Positions 25,201-36,400 of a DNA stretch of 64,000 nucleotides are shown piece by piece (position 1 is the stretch's first letter; every line of letters begins with the position of its first letter). This DNA comes from Anthonomus grandis grandis (Eukaryota; Arthropoda; Insecta; Coleoptera; Curculionidae), in contig NC_065548.1 in NCBI RefSeq assembly GCF_022605725.1, forward strand, positions 11,379,644-11,443,643, written 5' to 3'. Under the pieces are notes generated by a model, which saw only the letters and a program-made list of their open reading frames with translations, did no database searches and had not been told where the DNA came from. The translations under genes were made by a program, and so were the position numbers.

Positions 25201-26220
25201 ATTAAATGTTTTGGCTCTTTAGTTTAATGGTTGTCTTTGATCAGTAAAATTGCTATTCAGTGTTGTAAAGCTAAAAAAAAATCTCAAAAATATCTATTTT
25301 TAAGGCATGACAATCGAAAATCTGATCCAAGAGTACAATTTTGGTGACTGCCATTAAAGTGCCAATATCTCGAAAACCATAGATTTTTTACTAAGGTCAT
25401 TTTATGTTTTTCTGGGTCCGCACTCCATCAGCCCTTTCAGTATTATCGTTGACATTCCAGACACCCTGTATAATATACCCCAATTAATTATTAATATTAA
25501 CTTTTTGCAAAGCAAAATATGCCAAAAACCTTTGTTTTTTGATTAGTTTCTAATAATTTTCTTGGAAAGTAGGAGAATTTTGAAAATTTAACCATATGTA
25601 GGTACAAATGAGATCAAGTAGCTGAAATATCATTCCTTTAATCGTCTAACAAAAATTAATATTTTATAGCATTTTAACTCTATAGGGGTCAATCTTTTAA
25701 CATGGAACAAGCGAACTTTGCTCATCAAACTCTAAAAGACACCCAGGCAACAGTAGTAGCGATGAAAGATGGCATGAAAGCCATGAAAAAGGAATTTAAG
25801 AAGATCAATATTGATGATATTGACGTAAGGCATTTCTTGATTGAGTAATTTCTTGGTTTTCTTCAACAATTTCCTACAGGATGTTCAAGACGAGCTAGCA
25901 GATATGCTAGAGCAAGCGGATGAAGTCCAAGAAGCCCTCGGGAGGAGTTATAATACACCTGAGCTTGATGATGATGAACTGGCTGCCGAATTAGATGCCC
26001 TAGGTGATGAAATTGCCTTGGATGATGACCAGAGCTATTTGGATGATATTGGAAAAATTCCTGAGGTGCCTGATGCTAAACCAGAAGCTAGTGGAAGTAG
26101 AACTAATAAGGTAATTTTGAGGTTTTGTAGTGACTGTTTTTAGTTAGGAATGATGATCTATTTTAGGATGGGGTGCAAGTTGATGAGTTTGGTTTGCCTC
26201 AAATACCCAGTAAACACTAG
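22228..26220 (+). CDS. CHMP5: CHMP5, charged multivesicular body protein 5 (ESCRT-III)
   Basis: Five coding exons join in phase: 22228-22296, 22410-22588, 25686-25824, 25880-26110 and 26167-26220, all with GT..AG introns, giving 223 residues (human CHMP5 has 219). It begins MNRLFGKGKPKEPGPSITDC, continues with the Snf7-type charged helix (MREGPAKNAVKAKALRILK) and SFNMEQA, then the acidic region with ELDDDELAAELDALGDE, and ends GVQVDEFGLPQIPSKH. CHMP5 is an ESCRT-III accessory subunit that binds LIP5/VTA1 to regulate VPS4 in endosomal sorting; the acidic C-terminal segment is where that binding is known. The start is fixed by the conserved MNRLFGK. Intron 2 (3.1 kb) hosts a Tc1/mariner-class element. 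The exons show no damage, so the gene looks functional. Confidence 0.97.
23583..25468 (-). mobile_element. Tc1/mariner-class element in CHMP5 intron 2
   Basis: The ends are inverted repeats beginning CAGGGTGTCCGGAAAGTCAA on the left (23583) and ending CCAGACACCCTG on the right (25468), flanked by TA at 23581-23582 and 25469-25470. The similarity continues inwards for about 200 bp or more (for instance the CATTTTATGTTTTTCTGGG and CGAGATATTGGCACTTTA blocks). The transposase remnant is on the minus strand, antisense to CHMP5. Confidence 0.85.
23930..24930 (-). pseudogene. Transposase remnant of the DUF4817 / Tc1-mariner type
   Basis: Read on the minus strand: EYANMHLIYGESRGNA (N-terminal DUF4817 helix-turn-helix motif, about 24880-24830), then a heavily shifted middle, then QNDGCPAHYAHEVRYLNQ (about 24220-24170, second catalytic D box), a mutated WPPRFPDF (usual W-P-x-R-S-P-D-L, third acidic residue) and the C-terminal RCHACIRVGGRQFEH near 23970-23930. 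Multiple frameshifts and stops make it inactive. The family is common in arthropod genomes. Confidence 0.7.
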
Positions 26221-26434
26221 GAATGATTACTATAGCTTTTGATAATATGTATATGCTTTAAAATATAAATTTTGCCAGTCTTTGTTGTGTTATATTTAGG
26301 ATTTCAATGGATGGCATAAATATATATATATGAAACATCTGGAACAATTTTTACATTTTAGTTCATAGGAGGTTAATATATGCACTAATGTTAGCCTTTA
26401 ATTCTTCATTTATTTTTTATATAAGAGTTGTTAA

Positions 26435-26440
26435 AATAAA
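26435..26440 (+). promoter_or_regulatory. Poly(A) signal AATAAA, probably CHMP5
   Basis: AATAAA lies 215 bp after the CHMP5 stop on the coding strand; I noticed no nearer canonical hexamer. Confidence 0.55.
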
Positions 26441-26524
26441 TTGTTAATTAAGATGACAATTGAATTATTTTTACCTAAAAAAAACACACAAGTTGCAACA
26501 ACAATATCCTAAAATAGGGCGTTC

Positions 26525-26530
26525 TTTATT
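26525..26530 (-). promoter_or_regulatory. Poly(A) signal AATAAA of the convergent minus-strand gene
   Basis: AATAAA on the minus strand, about 50 bp after the stop of the gene ending at 26579. The 3' ends of this gene and CHMP5 therefore face each other within roughly 100 bp. Confidence 0.6.
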
Positions 26531-26578
26531 CTGTCTATATATTTTTTATACTATGAAACATTTTACAAATAAAATGGT

Positions 26579-28494
26579 TTATTCGGGATCGGGAAGAGCC
26601 CACGATTTGTCTTCCATGCTTAAAATAATAGCTTGCTCGATCTTCTCGTGAAGCCACACCAAAACTTCCTTTGGTCCGGTTATTTTAACTTGATGGTCAT
26701 CTTGGGAATTTTCGGTCTAAAAAATTAAGTTATTTCACACAAAAAACAGTTGGTTACATTTCAAAAGTAGGGACCTGTCTCATATTCAAAATAAGCTCCA
26801 CACAGTTAATTATTGGTAAAGAATTAATATCGTCCAAATCTACCATCCATTCGATTTCCCAGGAACCCCATAGTGTCGTTTTATTTGCTCTCAAAACGTG
26901 CCTGTATAGGGTAGGTAATTTTTAATCATAAAGCCAAATTTAATTCTCTAAACTTACTCAAGTGACACCAAAATAATATGTTTGCCGCTCCTATCTATTG
27001 CGGCGTGTGCCCAATATCTGTCGTTTGATAGACGACAGTTTCCTATTGTTTCTAACAAGTATTGGCCCATGGATTCCCATGGGGAAAACGGTGTGAGACC
27101 CTACGAAAATTAGTGTAAATAAAAAAATAGTCTATTAGCGCAATATATTCCAAAAAATTCAACAAACGAAATTTGTGATTGAAATTTGTGAACATACAGG
27201 GGAATGATCTGTATTAGAGGTTTAAAGGTACAAGAATCACTTTTATATAAAATTACTGATAAAGAATATATAAGAAATCTGTTAAGGTATGAGACATGAT
27301 CCTTGTTCTAGATTTGTTGCATGAACGGTCCGTGCTATCGGGTTCTAGTTAAATATAGATTCTTATAGCCGCTAAGATATTAATTTATGCTTGTCTGGAT
27401 TTAGTTTTAAAGAATCGCCTACAAATTATCGTAAACAACTGTTGTATATTTTTGGAATAAGAAAGTATGAACACGTTTCACCTAAAATCAAGCAATTAAA
27501 ATAATTGATCTGTCAGCCACTGGAAAACATCATAACGTTTTACGATTTTCTTGACAAAATTGTACCTTTATCCATCAATATTTTGCATAATACAGACAAC
27601 CGTGAACTGCGATTTGGAAATCTTTTAACCATGAGATAATATTACACAGGAATACCACATTGTATAATTCGTTGGACTCCTCATTTAGAAATTTTAGCTT
27701 ACATTGCCTTAAGTTTAAAAAATTTCGTATTTATTACTTAATTTAATCATACTTCTGTTAACATCACTTTTTTTGTTGCTTTGCATTACCTCTTTTTTTA
27801 AATTATTAACTGGTTCAGCTTAAGAATAGCCAAAAACTAAACTTCGCCATTTTATACGCATTAAATTTTTTAGTTTTTTGCGTCAATATATAATTTTGAT
27901 TAAGATTCTTAAAGCGCGGCTTTTTGTATTTAAATTGATGATTTATGTCTAAAATATCATTCCGGACATTTTATCCTACATAAACAGTAACTTTTTAACA
28001 GTTAACGATTTAAACACCTTTAGCGATATTAACTCAATTATTGACTGTTGAAAGAGCATATTTGAACAAATCAAATGCTTATGGATGCGACTGCTTATCA
28101 TTAAAAATATTTGACAACTGCATGCCATATTCTGCCTCAATGAATTCAAAACATGCAAATATTCATCCAATTCCTAAAATTGGTAATCAAATGAGCATTT
28201 CAGGCTTAAGAAACAGCAGTCTTTTGCCTATTATTAGCAAAATATCCCTATATTTAGTAAACTTAAATATAGGTTCTAGGACAGCAGGATTCTTAATTAA
28301 ACCTACCAGGACATTTTTGTATCTGGTAACCCTCTGGTGGATTTTGATTGGCTCTCCTAAAATCAATGCTCTCCGCAGAGCCTCTCGCGCCAACTCAACG
28401 CAATCGGATTTTTCATCAGGATGCCTTGTAATCAGGGACAAAAGGGCCTTTCCGGATGTTTTAAAGAACATTTCTCCGTCACATTGTATATTTC
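26579..28494 (-). CDS. Unidentified spliced gene, 3' part (5' end not resolved)
   Basis: The last three exons chain well: 27100-26958 (GLTPFSPWESMGQYLL), 26901-26775 (HVLRANKTTLWGSWEIEW) and 26716-26579 (ending MEDKSWALPDPE and stop). Phases agree, with acceptors TAG or CAG; the donor at 26774 (GTCCCT) is weak. Two further exons fit in phase upstream: 28173-28018 (ELDEYLHVLNSLRQ, donor GTGTTT) and 28494-28307 (CVELAREALRRALILGEP, donor GTAGGT). The frame after 28307 also stays open to 28187 (KNPAVLEPIFKFTKYRD), so that exon may be longer, which would then leave a frame break. The first exon is not found. I do not recognise the family. It is convergent with CHMP5 and downstream of VPS13 on the same strand. 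Confidence 0.5.
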
Positions 28495-29167
28495 CTGAAA
28501 GCATAGCTATTTTATGTCATGACGTTAAAGTTTCATTACATACATTAATAAATTATAACTCAGTAACCAACAGAGGAACATTAACTTGTTGTATTCCGAC
28601 TGAGTTATATTCCAATAAGATTTTAGGCATTAGAAACTTATTTGAACATTTTCTTGAAATTGAAAAGTTGGTAGGAGAATTCTTTTTTCCACAAATAAAA
28701 TGCTAAAAATAATAACAAAGAGTATTATTTGTTATTGTTTATAATTTGTGTGTGTGTTAAGTAAATCTAGTCTAATGATGGCGAGAACACTTGCCCAAAT
28801 GCTCCTGAAATTAGAGGATTAGGTTTTATTTGTGGAGAATAGATTCATTTAATAATTTCCCGTACCAACTTTTCAATTTTATATTGACTCCACTTCAGAA
28901 TGGACTTTTCCTTAATAGTTGAATAGAAGTCCATATTTTGTAGGAGAATGTGAATATAAAGATTACAAATAGGGGAAGTCTTTATTTCCAAGAAGAAGAA
29001 TCTTTATCTTCAAAAAACTTAATAAACCATTACTCAGTAAACCCAATACCCTCGGATGTTATCGATCTATTACTTACTTTGGCAACGTCTCTTCTAGTGT
29101 CGCGCAGTGTTTTAAGTCCAATGAATTTGTCACTAAACCTAATATTTGTTTTGAAACCAAAAACAAC

Positions 29168-29578
29168 TTGGCAAAACATTTAGTAAACACTAAAGATAAA
29201 ATACTGATAACACACCGATCTGGAGTTTACAAGTTAACTTGTTTCCACCCATCATGTGACATCTGTTATGTCGGCCAAAGCGGAAGGAAAATTGAAGTCA
29301 GAGTCAACGAACATTTAAGACTTATCACGCGAAATAAAAATACTTTTAATAACAATACTAATTCTCCTTTTGCGAACCACATATTAGAGTCTGGGCATAA
29401 TTTTGATCCGGGACGTAACACTGATGTTCTGCATGTTTGTGAGGAAGGGTTACAATTGGACTTGTTGGAAGCATTTGAAATAAATAGGGTCATAAACTCC
29501 CCAGACTGCACATGCATTAATGAGCAAACTAAGTTTGACAGTTTACGCTTTTTTGATTCAATTAGCCCTAGAAAATAA
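29168..29578 (+). pseudogene. GIY-YIG endonuclease domain of a Penelope-like element
   Basis: 136 codons. The N-terminal AKHLVNTKDKI is the linker, then SGVYKLTCFHPSCDICYVGQ (the G-V-Y...Y-V-G form of the GIY-YIG motif, with a CxxC-like cysteine pair usual in these elements), SGRKIEVRVNEHLR (catalytic R and the E/H region) and ANHILESGHNFD, EAFEINRV. It ends at a natural stop. In full elements this domain is fused behind a reverse transcriptase, which is lost here, so the frame is a remnant although it is uninterrupted. Confidence 0.85.
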
Positions 29579-29940
29579 CTTTTACCTTTATTGTTTTTGA
29601 CTCTTTCATCTTTAACATTTGTATTAGTCAAAATTTAAAATCTTTTCTTTAACGCAACGCTAATATATAATAGTTCCTTATAGTACCTTCTTTTAATATG
29701 TAGAAATCTGTATCGTCCTAAGTATAAATTTTATATTTTGAATCGTAGATGTCCTTATTGTACTATGTTTTTAATTTTAATTCTTCTATTTATTGTTGTT
29801 TTTTATTCCCGATAACGGGTAATTTTTGTTTTATTTGGTGAACGTATATGTTGTTTGTAATGTTCTGGTAAGTTCTAAGTCTGTATTGTTTTAACGAATA
29901 AGCTCTTTTTTAAAACTGTCTCGAATTACCTGTATTTTAT

Positions 29941-29990
29941 TGTAGTATCTGATGACGGCTGTTTACACAGCCGAAATGCATAATACATTT
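29941..29990 (+). ncRNA. Hammerhead-like ribozyme motif in the Penelope-like element
   Basis: CTGATGA (29949-29955) is followed by one spare C, a 6-bp stem GGCTGT/ACAGCC with loop TTAC (29957-29972), then GAAA (29973-29976). The flanks TGTAGTAT (29941-29948) and ATAATACA (29980-29987) can pair with one mismatch, as stem I would. The spare C between core and stem II and the very short stem III do not match the textbook hammerhead, so activity is uncertain. Penelope-like elements are known to carry such ribozymes. Confidence 0.4.
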
Positions 29991-30346
29991 ACCTAAGTGA
30001 CCTACATGCATTTTTCTTGGAGATAAAGACTTCCCCTATTTGTAATCTTTTCCTTAATATTTTCTTGAAATATTTAATTTGAAAAACCCATAGACTCGGA
30101 ATATGTTCCAAATATATCGACTGCTAGAGAGACAAAGCGATGAGATTAGATAGTTTCGATTTCTTAACCATAATTTTTCTATATCTAACCTTAGATAATA
30201 GAAACTAGAGTTAGAGAAAAACCTATTCGAAATTGTAATACATGCGTCAACAATTTTGGACACACTATGTACTATTAATTGATCTCTTATTTCTAGAAGA
30301 TACAATAAAAAGACAATAAATTCATTTCCGTTCCTTGACATATTAG

Positions 30347-30352
30347 TTTATT
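30347..30352 (-). promoter_or_regulatory. Poly(A) signal AATAAA after the last VPS13 exon
   Basis: AATAAA on the minus strand about 72 bp past the stop at 30424. It supports the model in which the transcript ends here. Confidence 0.55.
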
Positions 30353-30423
30353 CATGTAATATTTTAAGGCAATTTAAAGAAAAAGACTAAGAATCTTACA
30401 TGCAAAAACATGTTATTCCTTTT

Positions 30424-33400
30424 TTACGTCTCTGGAATATCGTTTTTCGATTCGTTCCATTTCATATTGTACCAGAGAAAAATTTCTTAAAATACGATTA
30501 AAATTAATTATGAACTACTTACCACCGTAATTTTTGACAAACAACTGCTCCAATGCAAGCGGTACCGCCAGCTCAAAATGTTTAGCACTTTGAGCGACAA
30601 TTTTTGGTAGCACGCAGTCCTCTTTATCGCTCGCAGCTTCGCTCCCTCTTTTTCTGATGCTATTTTTACCAAACACGCAGTTTTCCAGATTTAAGTTCGG
30701 AAAAACGTCTAAGATGCAAGTTTCTATTGCGGCTGGCGACATCGACACGTGGCCTAGGAGACATTGACATGCGTAGAAAATTATGGATGCTGTATATGGC
30801 GGATCTAAAGTGGGAAGCTAAAAGAAAATATACTGTTAAAATGATGAGAAAATGTAGAGTATAAGGCATCTAACTTAAACTGACGTATTTGTAGTTATTT
30901 TTGTGAAATAAGTGATGCCTTTGACTTGATATGGATTATTGCTTTTTTCATTCTAGTGCAGATTTACTTTAGCAGCCGGTTTCTACTCTAATAAGATAGG
31001 AGTCTTCACGTTTATCCAGAAACCTCAAGACTCAGAGAGGAACTTAGCAAATCATCATATATTACAGGTTTTAAAACTTGAAGGTCTACCATAAGTTCCT
31101 AAAACCCTTTCTCTCTTTTCTTTTATCCAATTTGCCCAAGTAATTATCATAATAACACGTTCTGAATATCTGTTAATTTTCCAGCAATATATTTTCCAAT
31201 TTGAATATTATACTCCTCCATGAGTAATCCTCACAGTGATGGTCTATTCTCAAAGTTTACATTTACCAAATTAGAGAAGTGAGCACTTTGTCCTTACGAT
31301 CTTGGTGTCTTTAGAAAAATAGAAACCCTGGACTAGATAGGTATATTTCTATATTGGAAAATTGCGTTTGCCACACCCATCTACAAGAGCAAAGTGATAT
31401 CACTAATTATAAGCCAATTTCTGTATTATATCACTTCGCAATCTGCTCACTGAATCACTAGTGATACTAAAGTCAAAAATGTCAATATCACACAACAACG
31501 TGGCTTTTCTAGTGGTTTATCTGTTACTATTAACCAAAATATGAGAGATCCCTTTCGAATGCTTTGGAGAATGATAATGCAATAGACTGTATTTACATCG
31601 ATTTTTCCAAGGCATCTGACAGAATCAATCATACTCTGCTAATGACAAATTTGATCCCTATGATATTAAGTGGTCTTCTGTTGTCATGCCTTGGCTTGAT
31701 TCCTATACAACTGATAGAAAGCAGATTGTTAAAGATAAGGGAGATATGTGGATGCACGCTGATCATATTGCGCCTCCTTTCATCAAGAGCTTTTCAACTG
31801 CTCTTGCTTTGTACCATTAGGTAGAATATGCTCTGTTAAGGTAAAGAAAAAAAAAAGCACCCGAATAGGACATATACTTGATCACTTCCGAAAGATCATA
31901 ATAAAGAATAAATAGTTTTCTGGATTCCTGCAGCGTGAAACCCGACTGATGTTTTATAACGGGGCAAGAACGAACTCAACCAACATAAATTATTTATTAT
32001 TACCTTTACGTTTGCCTGTCTATCGAAACTGTTTACCAGCACCTGAAGTCCCAATACTTGCGAATAGTACTGCTGCAAGAACCTATTGGCCACGTGGTCC
32101 GCCATAGTCAGCAAGATATTGTAAATGTTCTCGTTTGAATCTCCGCCTTCCAGACACGTTATTCTAAAAACAAATGCATACTCGTATTTTATACAAAAAC
32201 AGGTTAAAGATATCTGGACAAGCAATGAAATAAGGGAAATGTTGCCTTCTAACCATTCATTGAACACACTGTATAATAAATGTTTAAATAACAAATTACT
32301 TGTGATGTACGCCTTCCGCAGGCATATACGGAGCCATATTATAAGGAAATAAGTAATCCAAGACTCTATTTAAGTTGGTGGTGTCGCTCAGAATACTTAT
32401 TTGAATCCGATTTGAGATCATTAGCTGAATACCAAAGCCGCTCAGTGAGAAATTTTCAATTCGAGAGGTGCTTTGATGGTCTTTATATACTCCATACTAA
32501 AATTGATTTTAATGCTTCAATGGACTAAATATTTATTTTTACCTTACATTATGTAGGGAAGAAGTAATATCCTTTCTAATAGAGGAAATATCAACCACAA
32601 AGGCTCCTGTACAGCTATAATCTCTCCCTAATTTCCTACATTCCTTTAAACAGCCTCCGAGTTTGGTCCACAAATCATTTTCTATATTTAAACTAATATC
32701 TCTCAAACTAATTTTAACATATCTTATTCTATCAAATTCCATTTCGGTTTGCTTTAAGGCTTCTATTCGTACCAAAGGCCGATGATGGCAATATTTGTCC
32801 TGTAACTCGTTGCTATTGAAAACTGGTTGTAGCACGATACAATTGCTATGTTTATTATCGATTTGCAAATAATTCAACTTAAAGTCGAGAAATTGAAACC
32901 TAGGTGACTTCCTAAAATGGCAGTTTAGTCCCGGGGTATAAGTTCGTCGAATTTCGGCGAAGAACGGTTTGAGCATGAACATCTTCTCGAAATCGATGTG
33001 CACGTAGTCTTTGATTTGGCATTTTTTGTGCGTGTTGTTGTGCCGTTTGTATTTGTCCTCGATCCAGGAGGCCAGTTCTAAAGTGAGCGTTTTCCATTTG
33101 TGACCCACGTTTACCTTAAATTTCAATAAAACTAAGAACTACTTTCAATAGTGTTTCGTGCTAAATTTTACCTCCCAAATGGGCGGAGAGTCACAGATGC
33201 TGGCGTACATGTGCTCTTTTTTGTCATTTTCTGATGTGAACACCGAGAGGCCCAGTCCAGCTACAGATAAGATGGTCTCGAATATGCAATGCTCGTGGAA
33301 ATAGTTGGCCAGAATGTTTTCGTATATTCTTTGTTCTTGTGTGAATAGAAGAATTCGTTGGGGGCCATCTCTAGAACAATAAAGGGTAAAAATATAAATA

Positions 33401-36400
33401 GATTCATATAAAGATCTTAAGGTAATAATTTGGCCGCACGATGTCAGGTCAATATTACCCGAAATACTGAGAATTCCTAGTCTTTCCATGCTAAATCATT
33501 ACTTTAGACAAATTTCAAATGATCAAATCTACAAACCTTGAATTCTTGGTCTTTCAAGGATGCATCAATTTTGACCATCCTAGGAATACTATAGGGGAGA
33601 ATATTCCACAATCAGACAAAGCATGTAATTTTGAAATTCCCGCCGCAAGTTGTCAAACTTGTAATAAAAAATCGTTTTTCAAGGTAAGTTTTTTCTATCG
33701 TTGATATGATATTATATGCTCTAATTTTTCTTCTGAAACTAGTATTACAAAAACAACCTTTACATCAGATTTTGGGCTATTTTGTCGACATTTTATAAGC
33801 AAGTTTACTTTTGTAGGTTATATATGAAGGTCACGGTTAAATTTAATTTTGTATTGTAGGTTGTGTTCCACTTTCAGACAGCATGTTTGTTGAACACAAC
33901 GCTTGTTTGGAGTGTTGTTGAAAAAGTAATTGTTTTTGTAAAAATTTAATTTATATTTTAGGAAAAATGGCTCGAGGACGTCAGCGAAAAAGCGATAAAG
34001 GGCAATTTGATGAACAATCCATGAGAGCTGCTGTTAGAGCAGTCACCGAAGAGAAGATATCTTTAAGACAAGCAGCTGAAAGATACAATTTAAAATTTCA
34101 AACGGTTTATGAATATGTAAAAAGGCAAAAACCGAATCCCACCAAAGAGATTAAAATGGCTTCAAATTATGCTTGTAGAAAAGTTTTTTCTGAAAATTTC
34201 AAGAAAAAGCCCTAGCCGATTACGTATTAACTTGCTCAAAAATGTGTTACGGACAAACGGTCATTAATATCAGAAAACTGGCTTATGAAATGGCAACTAT
34301 TAATAATTGTAAAATTCCGAAAAATTGGCAAATAAACAAGGAAGCTGGACGTGAATGGTTTCCTGGATTTATGTCCAGACATGCAGAATTAAGTCTTCGC
34401 CAGCCGGAAGGATGTAGCCTCTCCAGAACGACATCATTCAACAAGCACAAAGTCAGTCAAAAACAACAAACAAGTCCAAAAACCGAAAAAGATTGTTGCT
34501 CAGAGAGGGATCAAGCAGGTCTCTTCCTGCACGAGCGCCGAACGAGGTTTACTGGTCACCACTTGTTGTATTAAATCGGCATCCGGGAATACAATACCAC
34601 CAGTCATTTTTCCACGAAAAAAGTTTAATCCTCGAATGACTTATGGAGCACCGCATGGTACTTTGGGATTGGTTTCCAATTCTGGATGGATGACTGGTGA
34701 ATTGTTTCCAAGCGTTGTAAGGCACTTCATTAAACATACGTCCAGCACAAAAGAAAACCCTTCTCTCCTAATTTTAGACAATCACGAGAGTCATCTAACG
34801 ATAAAAGGAATAAATCTAGCCAAGGAAAATGAAGTGATCATTTTGATCTTACCGCCACAAACTTCCAACAAGCTGCAACCATTAGATGTATCGGTGTTTT
34901 TTTCGTTTAAATCATTCTACAATACTGCCTTACAAACATGGCTTTTAGAGCACCCTGGGATACCTGTTTCTATTTTTGATAACGCTGGCTGTGTTGCTTA
35001 TGCATTTGAAAAATCGATGACTGCCGCTAATATCAAATCCGGATTTCGAAACACTGGGATTTATCCCTTCGATAAATTCATATTTACAGATGACGACTTT
35101 GCAATTAGCAGCGTAACTGCTAGGAATGTGGATCAAAACAATGAAGAAGCTCAACGACTTATGGATCCAAATCAACCATCAACATCAAAATGCATTGAAG
35201 AAAACATAATGTCAGACTCCTTAGTTTCAGTATCAGTTAGTTTAAACACAACACCTACACAAAATCACAAAGAAACTTTGGTAAGTCCACAACAATTTAA
35301 AGGATACCCAAAAGCTGAAGAACGAAAAAATCAGAGAAAGAAGAGAGAAAAAGCTTAAAGTATTATCGCCACGGACACTTCAGAAAAGATGGCCCTAGAA
35401 GCTAAACAAATGGAGCGAGAAAGAAAAAAAAGTGTTAAGAAGAATAAGGTCGTGAAAAGAAAAGTAATCGATGAAGACTCAACAGACGAAAAAAATTAAG
35501 ACGCGGCGATGCTTGTAACCGAAAGTTCCGATGATTATATTGATTTTGTAGGAGAAATCGATCCACCACCACTTCTAGATAAGTTTAATAAAGAGCAAAA
35601 AGTTGGCGATTTAATTTTGATAGAATTTATGGACAAGAAGAAAAAAATTTATTACATAGCTGAAGTGTTCTGTAAAAAGGATAAGGAATGCGAGGTCAAA
35701 TGTTTAAGAAAGTCCGTTAAGTATAATAACAGCTTCATTTACCCCGAAATAGAAGACGTCTCATTGGTATGTTTGGAAAACATTAAGATGGTGTTACCAA
35801 AACCAGCACATGTGGGAACAACAAAGCGGCAACATCTTATTTGAAGTTTGAAGTAAATTTTTCAGCTTTAGAAGTTCGTTAAAACATTATTACCTTTTGT
35901 CTTATTGTGGAACATGCAGTGTCTGGATGTGGAACATGTGTGTTCCACTAACAGACAACTGTCCTTCCTTTGTTAAACAAACTTTTTTTAAATTAGTTTT
36001 TAGTTTATGATGTTTGTTCTACCATAAAAACTTATGTTTAGTCTTAATTTATTTTAGTGATAATCATATTTTGGTTGGTTCAATAAACAAGGTCAATACT
36101 TAGCAAAATCTATTTTGTGTCTGATTGTGGAACACTCTCCTACACATTCAGTCTTCCAGGCTAAAATTCATTGAAATTTCTTAAATGGTGAGTTGAAAGG
36201 CTTCAGAATAAATCAATACTGAAGTCTACAAATATCCGAAATTTCATGTTTTTTTAAAGTGAAATAAGTGCAACCAATTGAGAATTACCCTTAAATAACG
36301 AGTCGTTGCCATGCTAGCCCTATTTAAATAAATAAATGCAGGCCACCCTAGAAATACCTTAAATTTCGAGTATTTTAGGATCAATTCAATAGAAAAAAAA

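Larger units (their letters stand above)
28918..30046 (+). mobile_element. 5'-truncated Penelope-like element
   Basis: A GIY-YIG coding part (29168-29578) is enclosed by an inverted pair of 33 bp with one mismatch (28958-28990 and 30018-30050, beginning AAAGATTACAAATAGGGG on the left). A 13-bp direct repeat CTTTTCCTTAATA lies outside (28905-28917 and 30047-30059), which is a plausible target duplication. The reverse transcriptase is missing apart from its last linker (FVTKPNICFETKNNLAKHL in the frame before 29168). Inverted or partly inverted ends and a hammerhead-like motif near the 3' end (29949) are typical of Penelope-like elements. Confidence 0.8.

Noticed and set aside
28041..28706. 221-codon plus-strand frame as a gene
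   Set aside because: It has no motif, no splice or context support, and the minus strand here gives more protein-like exons that chain to a 3' end.
30054..30341. Minus-strand frame (DQLIVHSVSKIVDACITISN) as an exon
   Set aside because: It looks partly protein-like and has a possible acceptor, but it lies beyond the VPS13 poly(A) signal and I could not join it in phase to any neighbour.
32543..32547. Alternative donor (GTAAAA) for the VPS13 exon starting at 33114
   Set aside because: It would leave the next exon out of phase; the GTAAGG donor at 32547 keeps phase 0.
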